From Charina bottae (Eukaryota; Chordata; Lepidosauria; Squamata; Charinaidae), in contig JALMGJ010000017.1 of assembly GCA_023362775.1 (NCBI GenBank), positions 21,855,001 to 21,919,000 on the forward strand: a stretch of DNA of 64,000 nt. Reading direction: 5' to 3'. The position numbers were made by a program, and so were the translations under genes. Below are positions 11,932 through 22,294 of this stretch, one piece after another; the first letter of the stretch is position 1; the number at the start of each line of letters is the position of its first letter. The notes beneath the pieces were generated by a model. The model saw only the letters and a program-made list of their open reading frames with translations, was not told the DNA's origin and did not search any database.

Positions 11932-13454
11932 TATTATAATTCTGCCGCAAGAATTCACTAATGTACTGAGAGTAGGTTCCAGTCACTGGGGAAAAAAGTG
12001 GGTGTTGGAGCTGCATATGCCTCTGGATCTGCAGGTTGCCCATCCCTGGTTTAGCGCAACCCAGAGGAAACAACACCATCCAAATAAATCACAAAAAAGC
12101 ATTTTAACATAACATGAGATTTCTGATTGAGTTACATTAAATTAAGGTGGGGAGACTGTGGCTCCCTACAAGTCACAGAGTTGAGCTGCAACTCCTTCTC
12201 ATTGGCCATAGTGGCTGGGACTGAAAACATCTGAAGGTCCCCAGGTGCCCCTTATGCTCTAAGACTAAAGATTGTGCACCTCTGGTGAAGATAAATGAAA
12301 ATGAAAATCCGCTTGCAACAAAAAAGTATGTATAAGATAAAGTAGGCATCCGGTCACAGTTGGGGGGCCATGACTAATAAGGACCTGTCTGAAGGTGGGC
12401 AGGTTTCTGCAGCAAAAGGTATCCTGGTGTTGTGCAGTTGACGGTTCTGAATTCCACCCGGCAACAAATGCAAAAACATGCAGCTTTCTCCACATAACCT
12501 CACACTCTTCTGCACTGCTGTGTATACCAGGCCCAAGTAAAGTGGGCAGTAGCATGAGAGCAAAAAGAAGCTGATGACATGAGGGCTGGATGCTGGAGCT
12601 ATCTCTAGGGATCTGCAGATTGATCTAAATCAAAAGGGGTTGGCAACCTTTGTGTTGCCATGCATTCTTATGTGATGGCCCAAACATGAAAGAGCAGAAG
12701 CAAAGCAAACAGTGTCCCCCGCCCCCAAATCTCTAGTGAACTGAATTTTACTCTAGTGAGAGATTGATGGAATGGTGATTTTAGGGTTCATTTGAAGAAC
12801 CCATTTGCTTTGAACATTTCAAAGGCTAATAGATAAGACTAGAGCTCTTCCAGGCTGGATTGTTATCAGCCAGGTGCAAGCAGAGAAAGGCAGTAAGTCT
12901 CCCCCAAACGACAGGGAAGGAAGGAGGAAGTGGTCAGTTGTGCTCTCAGTGGGAACAGATAGATAACAGCTAGCTCCCCAGCTACAGTGAAAGTGCCCAC
13001 CTTTTGGGAGTGTTTTGCCCACCCAAGGGTGTGAATAATTATTGTTTGCCAATAGTCATGTGCCTCTTTGTTCCAAACATGTATAAAAGTTGTGTTGGTT
13101 TGCAAGCTCGGGCGCCTATTGAACTAAAGTCATGAGTGCCCTTTCTTCTACAGAATAAAGCTATAAAAGAGATTTATGCCTTGTCTGTTAATTGGCAAAT
13201 CATGCCAGGTTTTAAAGAACCCAGAGTTCCTGGGACAACAAGATAACCAGCACCTTGTGGAATGTTCTTCTTGCTCATTCTAGTTTTTGACCAATGGGGA
13301 CTCCAGAGCTCTGTCAGCGAAATTCCCCCAGTCATTGGGTTGGTGTGTTCTTCACAGTCACATCCCACAGTTGACATCACTGCACTGGAGATGGGGGAGA
13401 GTCAGAGAAGGAAGAAAGGTGGGGTTGTTCCCTTGGTCGGAAGTCCCACATTTT
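11932..13454. other. No gene; possible LTR-like segment inside
   Basis: Around 12820-13250 there is a TATAAAAG (about 13081), then about 70 bases on an AATAAAG (about 13154). That spacing is like an LTR U3-R-U5, but I could not find TG/CA ends with a matching target duplication. The rest shows no recognisable feature. Confidence 0.3.
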
Positions 13455-13690
13455 GTTTGCTTGTTACTTTTTTAGATGTATGTTCTGCCTTTTCTCTAGG
13501 AGTCCAGGTAGCATACATTGTACTTCCTTCACCATTTCCCCCCACAACAACTCAGCAAAGTTATGTAAGAGATAGTAGCTGGCTCAAAGGTTGCCCAGAA
13601 TAGTTTTCATGGCTGAGAATGGACTTGAATCTAGGACTTTGCAGACCAGACCCAACACTTTAATTTCAATACCACCCTGGCTTTTCTCTA
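13455..13690 (-). mobile_element. tRNA-derived CORE/MIR-like SINE fragment
   Basis: The plus-strand text has the inverted layout of a widespread amniote SINE: the CCCACAACAACTCAGC block, then GGACTTGAATCTAGGAC (B-box side) and an ending like ACCACCCTGGCTT. Related diverged copies lie at 26850, 30120 and 35690. Confidence 0.55.
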
Positions 13691-14261
13691 ATATCTAGCT
13701 CCAGACAAAGAATCATGTGGCAGGATAAGAAGAGAACAGATATTTAAGTCTGGCAGCCTTTTTTTCTTGAAAGGGAATGGACCACTTTTTCTAGCTACTT
13801 TGACCAATCCCTTCTTAGTGCCTGGGTCCAAGCTGATTACTCCTCCTATGTGGATTACACAGTCAGCCAAAATTAAAATCTTTCCACTAGATGGTGGTAT
13901 TTGGATGCACACAAAACTCTGGCTAGGACATCTGCTTTCATTATTGGCATCTTGCTTTTTTAGCCTTACAAAATGGTTGCTATTATAATTGCTATAATAG
14001 TTGTTTAAGTTATAACATTACGACCAGAGTAACTTAAAAATAAAATAACAGAAAAGCTATCAAAATCAATACATAATTTAAATAATATACCAAGGCACAC
14101 ACATAACATTATGTTAATATAAACAACATTTAGACTTATCCCACTTGAAGCAATCATTTATGTTCTACCATAGCCAGTGTAAATTACAGCAGACCAATGT
14201 ATGGTATTTTTGGATGCAATATTAGAGAAAGGTCAGGTGCAACACCTTCAGGCGTGACTAC

Positions 14262-14410
14262 ACGGAGGGAGTCAGAAAAGTCAAGATGGCAGCCACAACC
14301 ATGTGACCAAAGCCCCATCCCTTTTTGCATGCATCACAATCCATGTATAAAGGGTGCAGGGCTTTGATCACATGGCTATGGCTGCCATCTTGACTTTTTT
14401 AACCGCCATG
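14262..14410. mobile_element. Imperfect palindromic MITE
   Basis: AAAAGTCAAGATGGCAGCC and its inverse GGCTGCCATCTTGACTTTTT flank an interior where CATGTGACCAAAGCCC and GGGCTTTGATCACATG are also inverted. The arms are about 45 bp. I could not fix a target duplication. A related half copy lies near 57030-57100. Confidence 0.65.
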
Positions 14411-15308
14411 GCACATCTTCTGGTCTCATTGGAATAAAGTAAGATGAAATCTGGCTGAAATCATTTAGGAGGTCAGTATCTTTGGTACATTGCTTAAAGA
14501 ATGATTTGGCCTGTTGAAAACCCATTGTGATCAGTGCATTAGGTCAATGTCCACAATACCCTAGGGTACCACTAAGTGATTTCTACCAAGAAGACTGAAA
14601 TTTATTTTGAAGAGTCAGAGAATCCAAACTACTTAGTTTGAAAGTTAATAAAAATCAATAGCTAACACATGTTATCTGCATTCAAGTTTTAATTGATGCC
14701 ATTCCAGCCTCAGTTGAAAGAACTGAGTTTGGGATGCATCATGGAACCAGAAGTACAGTATGTTCTTTAGAAATCCTAATGTAATATTATTATTATATTA
14801 TTATATGATGCCCTTCCCCCCACAGAGTGCTCCAGCCTCCCCAATAAAGAAATGGTAAGTGGTGGAGATTGTTCTCTACTGCCAGTTGCAGACACACACA
14901 CACACCCCAGTTTCTGATAGAAACTTAAGTTATTTATAGCACTTGTAAATCCTTAACTTGCAAGCTGCAAGCTTTCGGCTTTGAGAATTAGAACTTGAAA
15001 GCTTACTTTTCAGATAGTCCAAAGAGACAGAATGCCTGTTCAGAAATTATCCAAGAGAATGGTCAGGTTCTAGTCCAAAGTTCACCTAGGAAATCCAAGG
15101 AATCCAAAGTAGCATACCAATCAGGTCATAAGAGGGGGTAGAATATTGATTGCCACAAAGACTTAGTGAAACTGCAGTTTCCTCTATATAGCCCTTACTA
15201 CCAGCTTGACTAATTTGCTGAGTTGTGCTTCTTTCTTTTAAGTAGCTAGCAGAATGGTATATACAGTCCATCTTCCCTTAAGCTCTCAGAGCAGAGAGAT
15301 ATATAAAA
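14411..15308. other. No gene recognised
   Basis: AT-rich sequence with a short ATT-rich run near 14784-14805 and a CA run near 14891-14903. No domain or repeat ends are seen. Confidence 0.45.
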
Positions 15309-15640
15309 AGGTAAACGTTCCCCCCGTACATTTGTGCAGTCGTGTCCGACTCTAGAGGCCGGTGCACATCTCTGTTTGTTAGCCGAAGAGCCAGCGTTGT
15401 CCGAAGACGCTTCCACGGTCATGTGGCCAGCATGATGCACGCGGAACGCTGTTACCTACCCACCAAAGTGGTACCTATTAATCTACTTGCATTTGCATGC
15501 TTTTGAATTGGTTTGCAAGAGCTGGGGCTAGTGCAGGAGCTCACTCCGTCACGCAGGACTAGGGATTCGAACCTCTGAACTTGCAATCTTCCAATCCACA
15601 AGCCTGGCGTCTTACCCGCTGAGCCACCACGCCCCCTAGG
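15309..15640 (-). mobile_element. tRNA-derived SINE (family 1)
   Basis: On the minus strand it reads GGCGTGGTGGCTCAGCGGG (A box) and GGTTCGAATCCCTAGTC-like B box at the head. The shared body and a tail ending GGGGGGAACGTTTACC follow. The same element recurs at 27328, 31723, 48505, 54332 and 54703. Confidence 0.85.
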
Positions 15641-15736
15641 TGATATATAGGTGTTACATTATGTCATGCCCCTATGTAGGGGTTTGATAGGACTTCTCTA
15701 TTTTTACACAGCATGTATCCTGTGTGGTGTTTTCAG

Positions 15737-16012
15737 TTACACTGACCCCCAGGAGGCAACATGTGCCTGGTTCCTTTTGAGTAAATAGTGTGACTTCCTT
15801 TGCTCTTTCCTTAATTTGTGATGTGTTGCGAGGCTCAGGACCTTGCCTAGTTTAAGCTCTGGATCAGCAGAGTCAGCCTGTACCAGTGTCTCCTCAGATA
15901 TGTTCTCTTCAGCCAATTCCTGTGGTACAGCTGAGGCTGACTGGTCAAGCTCTTCAGCTTCTGAATCTGGAGATTCAGACAGATACTTCAACAGAGATTG
16001 GGTGACATTCAT
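15737..16012 (-). other. Unassigned short ORF, acidic
   Basis: A 91-codon minus frame starts MNVTQSLLKYLSESPDSEAE and is rich in Glu, Ser and Gln. A KLRKEQRKSHYLLKR stretch lies near its end. I do not recognise it. It could be the tail of a retroelement protein. Confidence 0.2.
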
Positions 16013-16759
16013 CTGTGAAAACTATGTTGCCTTAGATCCTATGATTGCCTAATTTAAGGGAATTAATGAGAAGAATGTCTTCAGAGGTTCAGAGGGTCTT
16101 CCTGAACAACCTGGGATGTGGCACAGGACATTACAGGACAGAAGGATAACACATTTTCCTTTTGAGATCTTCCTCCAGTTAATGTGTAAGAATCCAAGCT
16201 TGAATCCCAGCACCTTAAGTGACAATAACATGGGACCACTGGAGAGCCAAGAGAGTTGCAGTGAGAAGGAGGCTGGATGATTTCCTTCTAGGATCACTGT
16301 GTCTATCTACTTTTAGGATCTTACTATAAACAACGGTCTTCTCCAGTTGGCTGTAGTTCATGGAAGTGCAGTCCTTGTAGAGTTCAGGAGTTGACTGCTC
16401 ATCTGGTCTCTTCTCCTGCAGTGACAAATATTTTCCTGGTAGCAATAATACAAATCAGTGGTTGGCTTAGCTCCAGAACCTTCCAAGCTTTTTCTTACAT
16501 CAATGTCGATTTAATCTTACAAGGTTTTCTGCTTATTTCCAACAAGTTTGATCCTATTTTCTCTTTACAAAGAGATCATAGTTGCCAGTAGCATTACAAA
16601 TCAAATATCAAATCAGAATAACCATATTTCAGAGAAAAAAAACCAATGAAGACAGAAAGCAGCACATAACTGAATCAGATAATGAACCCATCAGTGACTA
16701 AAACCAGGTATCAAACCAATATTTTCTATAAAGTAGAGCTAAAGTCATTGATTGACCAT

Positions 16760-17010
16760 ATGTCGATGACGGTTCTCAGTCATCCAGGTGGAATTGTCTG
16801 TAGCTTGAATCATGTCAACTGGATTTCTATTTTCTCAGTGGAAACGTTTCACTCCTTATCCAAGGAGCTTCTTCAGTCTGAGCAAAGTTGGTAAGGGAAT
16901 CCTAAATATGTTTCTAGGTAGCTGTGTTACCTTACGCCTGGGGCTAGGTCATGGTTATATTGAGATGTTATTTTGAGTCCTTTTATTATCTAAAGGAGGA
17001 TCATTAAGAT
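16760..17010 (-). mobile_element. Penelope-like element copy C (3' tail only)
   Basis: This 251-bp minus-oriented fragment carries only the terminal region shared with copies A and B, including the hammerhead-like core. It is flanked by a perfect 11-bp duplication, TGATTGACCAT, at 16749-16759 and 17011-17021. Confidence 0.9.
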
Positions 17011-17224
17011 TGATTGACCATCTTGCCCAGAAGCTGGACCAGAGTTTTTGTAAGGGCCAAACTACACATTCCCCACAGTTAACTGTGTGTATAACCTTTT
17101 TTCATAACATTGCATTTTTTACACTTTTTTATTCATGAACCAATTGCAAAATTCAGAAATATGTGAATATCAACAAATAATCACATTCCAGCTTATGTGT
17201 AGGTTTGGGAAATGTGACATTTAT

Positions 17225-17810
17225 TTATTTAAAAGACTTTTATAGGCACTCATATTATAAGGCACAATCCTGGGCAGCTCACAAGACAAGAAAAAGAATA
17301 AAAAACAAAGAACCACAATAAAAAATTACTGAGTGACTGAGTAAGGCTTCACAGACTAGGAAAGGCTACAATTGGTGCACAAAATGAATATGTGCAAAGG
17401 CCCCCCTAGCCAAAAATCCAGAGCCACTCCGTCTTGCTCTGGTTGAATCAAAGCCGGTTCTTCCCCATCCAGACCTTACAGCCCCAGGCACTGGGCCAAC
17501 ACTGGGATAGCATCACCTGCCCAGCCTGGGGTGGAGATGTATAACTGGGTATCATCAGCATATTGATGGTACCGCACCCCGTGCTGCCTTTCCCAGTGTC
17601 TCATGTAGATATTAAAGAGGAGCGATGAAAGACCTGAGCAATGAGGCACCCGACACCACAGGGGCCCAGGGCTTGATCTCTCTCCCCTCCCTCCCAACAT
17701 CAACTGGAACCTACCACAGAGAAAGGAGGAGAGCCACCACAAATCAGTGCTCCGTACTCCCAACTTAAGTATAACTAACATGTTAATCAAACACATTTCT
17801 TCACCATACT
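17225..17810 (-). mobile_element. L2 LINE fragment
   Basis: The minus frame around 17476-17700 encodes SLLFNIYMRHWE and the RT motif HQYADDTQLYIS. The plus text at 17225-17300 resembles an L2 3' tail. The two pieces are joined with internal deletion. Confidence 0.75.
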
Positions 17811-17978
17811 TCAATATTCAGGGAGAAAGAGGGAGAGATGATCTGGAGGTTAACAGGAAGAAATATGGATAGAACTTGAAACACACCATATTTAAGAAAG
17901 CATTCAAAAAAGTCACATGATTTCCCTAAAACTACTCTTTTTTAATCTATGATTTAACATTTCTAGAATGAGTTATGC

Positions 17979-18380
17979 CAGAGCTTTCCAAACTGTGTGT
18001 CGGGACACATTAGTGTGTGGGCTGCAGTGTCTGGGTGTGTCGCGGCTGCTGCTGCCTCCCAGCCCTGCCAGGATTCCGCGCAGGTCCTAGTGCCTGCCTT
18101 GTGCCTTGCTGCCTCCAAACCTGCTGTGATTCCGTGCAGGTCCTAGTGCCTGCCTTGTGCCTTGCTGCCTCCAAACCTGCTGTGATTCCACGCAGGTCCT
18201 AGTGCCTGCCTTGTGCCCTGCTGCCTCCAAACCTGCTGTGATTCCGCGCAGGTCCTAGTGCCTGCCTTGTGTCCTGCTGTAAGAGTGTGTCACAAAATGA
18301 TGCCCTGCTGTAAGAGTGTGTTGCGAAATGATGCATGTCTAAAAAGTGTGTCACCAACATGAAAAGTTTGGAAAGCTCTG
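17979..18380. mobile_element. Short hAT element, minisatellite-core type
   Basis: CAGAGCTTTCCAAACTG to TTTGGAAAGCTCTG, flanked by AGTTATGC and AGTTATAC (7 of 8 match). The core has about four tandem copies of the ~57-bp unit (CAGGTCCTAGTGCCTGCC), more than any other copy here. Confidence 0.9.
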
Positions 18381-19121
18381 AGTTATACCCTTTCCCTTGG
18401 AGGAGATGGGTTTTTCCCTAGACAGCATTTAGTTTCCTATTGCAGCCTGTCTTGTTCCTTAGGCTTTTCTACTGTGGCTGAATTTCAACACTGTGATGTT
18501 GGGAGGAATTTAACAATGTCATGTTGATATTAACTGTGTCAGCAAGGTCATCAACCCTTTTCACTGATATATACATGAAATGCTGCTCTGTGTTGCTGGG
18601 GAAAAAAATGAAAAGATGTATTATGACATGTGGCTTGAATGTCTTTTTGGTGTGACATTTTGGCCCCATGTTTTTCACAGGAGACATAATGAGGAAAGCT
18701 ATTTATTGTGATGACTTCTTTTCTCTGTTGTAAAAGACCAACATTTTAAAAAGAGTCATAAGGGACTAATAAATTTTCTCTTGGTGGCCATTAGATTAGA
18801 AGCAGCAGCACATTGAAAGTACATGGCAGATCTATTGGAGTAAAGAGATGGATTATGTTTGGATAATTGCCCCTGTGGAAAAATAAACTAAGAATCCTAA
18901 CTCAATAAAAGGACATAAGAACATAGAAAACAATCTTCTGGACTCAGCATTGTGTCTCACATAGTACCCAGCTAAGTATATTTGGAAGCTCACAAACACG
19001 GACAGGAGGGTGATAGTTCATTTCTACTGTTTATCCCTAGAACTGATATTAAACTGATATTTTCAATCATCTGGAAGAGTAGCATGAACTAAAAGGAAAA
19101 AAAGTCCTTGTCAGTCTATAG
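18381..19121. other. No gene recognised
   Basis: Nothing is supported beyond unassigned AT-rich sequence. Confidence 0.4.
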
Positions 19122-19394
19122 CAGAGCTTTCCAAACTGTGTGTCGCGACACAAAAGTGTGTCGCCACACACAGCGTGGTGTGTCGCCACACCACCCGGAA
19201 GCGGCGGCACGCGCGTGCACAGCGGCTGCCATGCACGCGCGCGCTGCCGCACGCCCCCCGCGCCGCCGCACGCCCCTGCACCGCCGCCGTGCACGTGTGT
19301 GCCGCCGCACGCCCCCGTGCCGCCGCCGTGCGTGCGCGTGTCGCCGCCGGCGCCGCCGGGTGTGTCGCCAGCGGCGGCACTTTGGAAAGCCCTG
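19122..19394. mobile_element. Short hAT element, GCG-rich core type
   Basis: CAGAGCTTTCCAAACTG to TTTGGAAAGCCCTG, with perfect GTCTATAG duplications at 19114-19121 and 19395-19402. The core alternates CGCCGCCG runs and CACGCGCG, giving strong self-complementarity. Confidence 0.92.
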
Positions 19395-19819
19395 GTCTAT
19401 AGACTACCTGTGCATCTATGACTTGCCCCTTTGTTTAACTTACCGGACTTTGGGTGAACATTATTACAATTATTTGTTGTTCAGCTAATCATGATGAGCC
19501 ATACTGTGGTTCTTTAGTTTTAGTTTTGGTCTAGCCAGAATACTAAGCCATAAACCAAAGCTTACAATGGATGGTTTCACAGAATTCATAACAAAGCCAA
19601 ATATCCTTAGAGTTGGGCATGATGTACACCCAGTCACTGTGTCTGTTTCCTGACAAAGTGAAATGTTACAGTAAATAATCTCCAAGGCTAAAGTCCAGGG
19701 ATGAAAAGAAACAAGAACCAGTTTCTCTGGTTGTATGAAGAAGAGCAGCAATAAAAAAAAAAGGAATGGAATGGAATGGAATTTCCAGCTGCTTGGACAG
19801 CTCTCTTCTGCATATTTGT

Positions 19820-19955
19820 CTGTGTATATATATATACACAATATATTACAATATATACAATAAAATTGTAATATATTATATATATTACAATATATATATT
19901 ATATTGTAATATAATATAGTATATTATATATTATAGTATATTATATGACAATATA
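19820..19955. repeat. AT-rich palindromic low-complexity tract
   Basis: Runs of TATATA and TTACAATATAT recur in both orientations, forming many short inverted repeats. Confidence 0.8.
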
Positions 19956-20064
19956 CTGAACTAAAAACATCCACAAAAACGATTGAAATAGAATCTAATG
20001 GTTAATGGTTCGACTATACATTGAAATAGAATCTGTTCCTGCCCGAATTATATCTTGTCCAAAT

Positions 20065-21065
20065 ACCTGATGTTTGACTCCCACCATCCACTGCAGCACA
20101 AACTAGGAGTCATCAGGACATTGTCACACAGAGCAGAAACCATCCCCACCTCCATGGATTCCAAAAAGAATGAACAGCAGCATCTGAGAACAGCTCTGCA
20201 GGCCTGTGGATATCCAAATTGGGCCTTCACTAAATCTAAGTCTACCAGACCTAAAACAGCGACAGATAGGGCTGAGACTCAGAGTAAACGGAAGAACCTG
20301 GTCATTCCTTACATGGCTGGCGTGTCTGAAAAGATAAAACGGATATTTGGCAAACACCACATACCTGTATATTTCAAACCCACCAACACACTGAGACAGA
20401 GGCTTGTACACCCCAAAGATCAAACTCCAAAACACAAGGAAAGCAATGTAGTGTATGCAATCCAGTGCAGTGAGGAGTGCTCTGAACTCTACATTGGAGA
20501 AACCAAACAACCGTTGTACAGGAGGATGGCCCAACACAGGAGAAGTAACACCACAGGACCAGAGTCAGCAGTTTATCTTCATCTAAAGGAAAAAGGACAC
20601 TCATTTGAGGACATTAATGTTCACATTTTAGACAGAGAAGATAGGTGGTTTGAGAGAGGGGTCAAGGAATCCATTCATGCCAACTTGGAAAATCCTTCCT
20701 TGAATAGAGGTGGGGGCCTCAGGCATAACCTTTCCCCTATCTTCCTTCCTGCTTTGTCTTCTGTGCCTAGGAAGATTAAGACCATTTCGCAAGCTCAACA
20801 GCAGCAGGGTAATCTTAACGATCCTCCTTTAGATGATAAAGGGACTTAAAAACAAACATCTCAAAAATAACCATGACCTAGCCCCAGGTGCAAGGTCACA
20901 CAGCCAGCCTAGAAACATATTTAAGGATTCCCTTACTAACTTTACTCAGACTGAAGAAGCTCCTTGGATAAGGAGTGAAACGTTTCCACTAAGAAAATAG
21001 AAATCCAGTTGACATGATTCAAGCTACAGACAATTCCACCTGGATGACTGAGAACCTTCATAGAC
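20065..21065 (+). mobile_element. Penelope-like element copy B
   Basis: A 1001-bp plus-oriented copy is bounded by a perfect 13-bp duplication, ATCTTGTCCAAAT, at 20052-20064 and 21066-21078. It holds the very end of RT, the whole GIY-YIG domain in frame, and the terminal hammerhead-like core near 20950-20985. Confidence 0.94.
20067..20849 (+). CDS. Penelope-like RT tail plus GIY-YIG endonuclease
   Basis: An open frame of about 260 codons runs to TAA at 20847-20849. It begins in the RT thumb-side sequence (LMFDSHHPLQHKLGV) and continues through NLVIPYMAGVSEKI and the GIY-YIG core SELYIGETKQPLYRRMAQHR. The RGVKESIHANLENPSLNRGG signature follows. The RT palm is absent, so it cannot retrotranspose alone. 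The intact frame and perfect target duplication suggest a fairly recent insertion. Confidence 0.88.
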   Translation: MMFDSHHPLQHKLGVIRTLSHRAETIPTSMDSKKNEQQHLRTALQACGYPNWAFTKSKSTRPKTATDRAETQSKRKNLVIPYMAGVSEKIKRIFGKHHIPVYFKPTNTLRQRLVHPKDQTPKHKESNVVYAIQCSEECSELYIGETKQPLYRRMAQHRRSNTTGPESAVYLHLKEKGHSFEDINVHILDREDRWFERGVKESIHANLENPSLNRGGGLRHNLSPIFLPALSSVPRKIKTISQAQQQQGNLNDPPLDDKGT

Positions 21066-21231
21066 ATCTTGTCCAAATGTTCTACAGAAGAGGACTGCCT
21101 TCACCATTTTCCTGAGGGGCAACATGGCAGGCACCAGCCTAATCTGAGGGGGCATTCTACTACTTAGAATGGCACCATTGGAGTATCAGCTCCTCTGACG
21201 TCTTACAGGGAGGGCATCCATAGCATCTAAC

Positions 21232-21616
21232 TGTCAGGGTTTTCCTGTGAAAAGCAAATTGCTTTCTTTACTGTCTGTGTACTTTTTGTTTCTCAAAACA
21301 ACTTCACTGATAAAATGCAGGTGGCTTCATCACGTGATGTTATGTCTCGTCCGAAATAACTATCTCATGGGAACAAAACACCCTAACACTTCTTGGGGGG
21401 GAGGGGGAGACAAGCTGCTTGGCTAGATGCAACACTGCCATCTCATGGCAGTTTATATTATGTGCAATTCTGAACGCTTTAGGCTTTGTTAATCTGAAAA
21501 GCTTTGTGATCCATGACTCTAAAATTCCTCCAATCAGAAAGCTGAAACAAGTGTATATCTCAGCTGTGAACTATGGGTCTATGCTTCTTGACTTCTGTCC
21601 GGTCTTTTAGCCATGT
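21232..21616 (+). repeat. Copia 5' LTR, 3'-truncated
   Basis: It is nearly identical to 25110-25478. It has an extra 19 nt, GTTATGTCTCGTCCGAAAT, after CATCACGTGAT. The last ~255 bp of the LTR are gone through the same deletion that removed gag. Confidence 0.92.
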
Positions 21617-21617
21617 G

Positions 21618-22292
21618 AACAATGAACAGTTGTTGTTAACAAAATGCAAGCCGAAAATCCAACAGGTTGCTCTAGCTGATGGATCCATGGCTGATGTGTC
21701 TTTTCAGGGTGAAGTATATATTCCTTGTTTGGGGATAAGTGTGCAAAATGTGTTGTGTGTTCCTACACTTGATTTTTCCCTCCACAGCGTTCCAGCCCTG
21801 GTCAAGTCTGGGTATACTGTTGTTTTCAAGGGTACTGGATGTTCTATTGAAAAAGATGGAATTGAATGTGCTAGGGGAAGATTAGTGAATCAGTTGTATG
21901 AAATGCTACCTAAGCAGGAGATTGTGGCTGGAAATTGTGTTTCCAACGTTCCCCCACATCATAAATGCATTCATTATTTTCACAGAGTACTGGGACATCC
22001 CGGGTGGGGAAGTTTGTCCCAGATGGCCAAGGTGTATCCTGAGCTAAGGTCCAGAAAATGTGAAAACTTTCTTGATTGTACTGTGTGTAAACTATCTAAG
22101 ATCAAGGCTGCGCCTGTTGCTAGGAAAAGTGACAGAGTGTCAACTAGACCATTTCAGTTGGTTCATGGAGACCTAGCTGGCCCCTATGCTCCAAGTGAAG
22201 GAGGGGCACGTTTCATGTTTCTTCTGGTAGATGACCATACTCGCTTTACGTTTTGTTATTTGCTCAAGTCTAAAGCTGAACCTTTGCTTGCT
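21618..22292 (+). pseudogene. Copia pol part 1: protease remnant, zinc-binding, integrase start
   Basis: The frame starts after the deletion at a late protease segment (VALADGSMADVSF, SVPALVKSGYTVVF); the catalytic Asp motif is lost. Next comes the GAG-pre-integrase zinc module HRVLGHPG...CTVCKLSKIK (H-H-C-C), then the first integrase acidic residue in HGDLAGPY and VDDHTRFTF. A one-base loss near 22292-22294 puts the following coding sequence in another frame, and this frame stops at 22305. Confidence 0.88.
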
Positions 22293-22294
22293 TT

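Noticed and set aside
12820..13260. Solo LTR
   Set aside because: TATAAAAG and AATAAAG spacing is suggestive, but no TG/CA ends with matching short duplication could be found.
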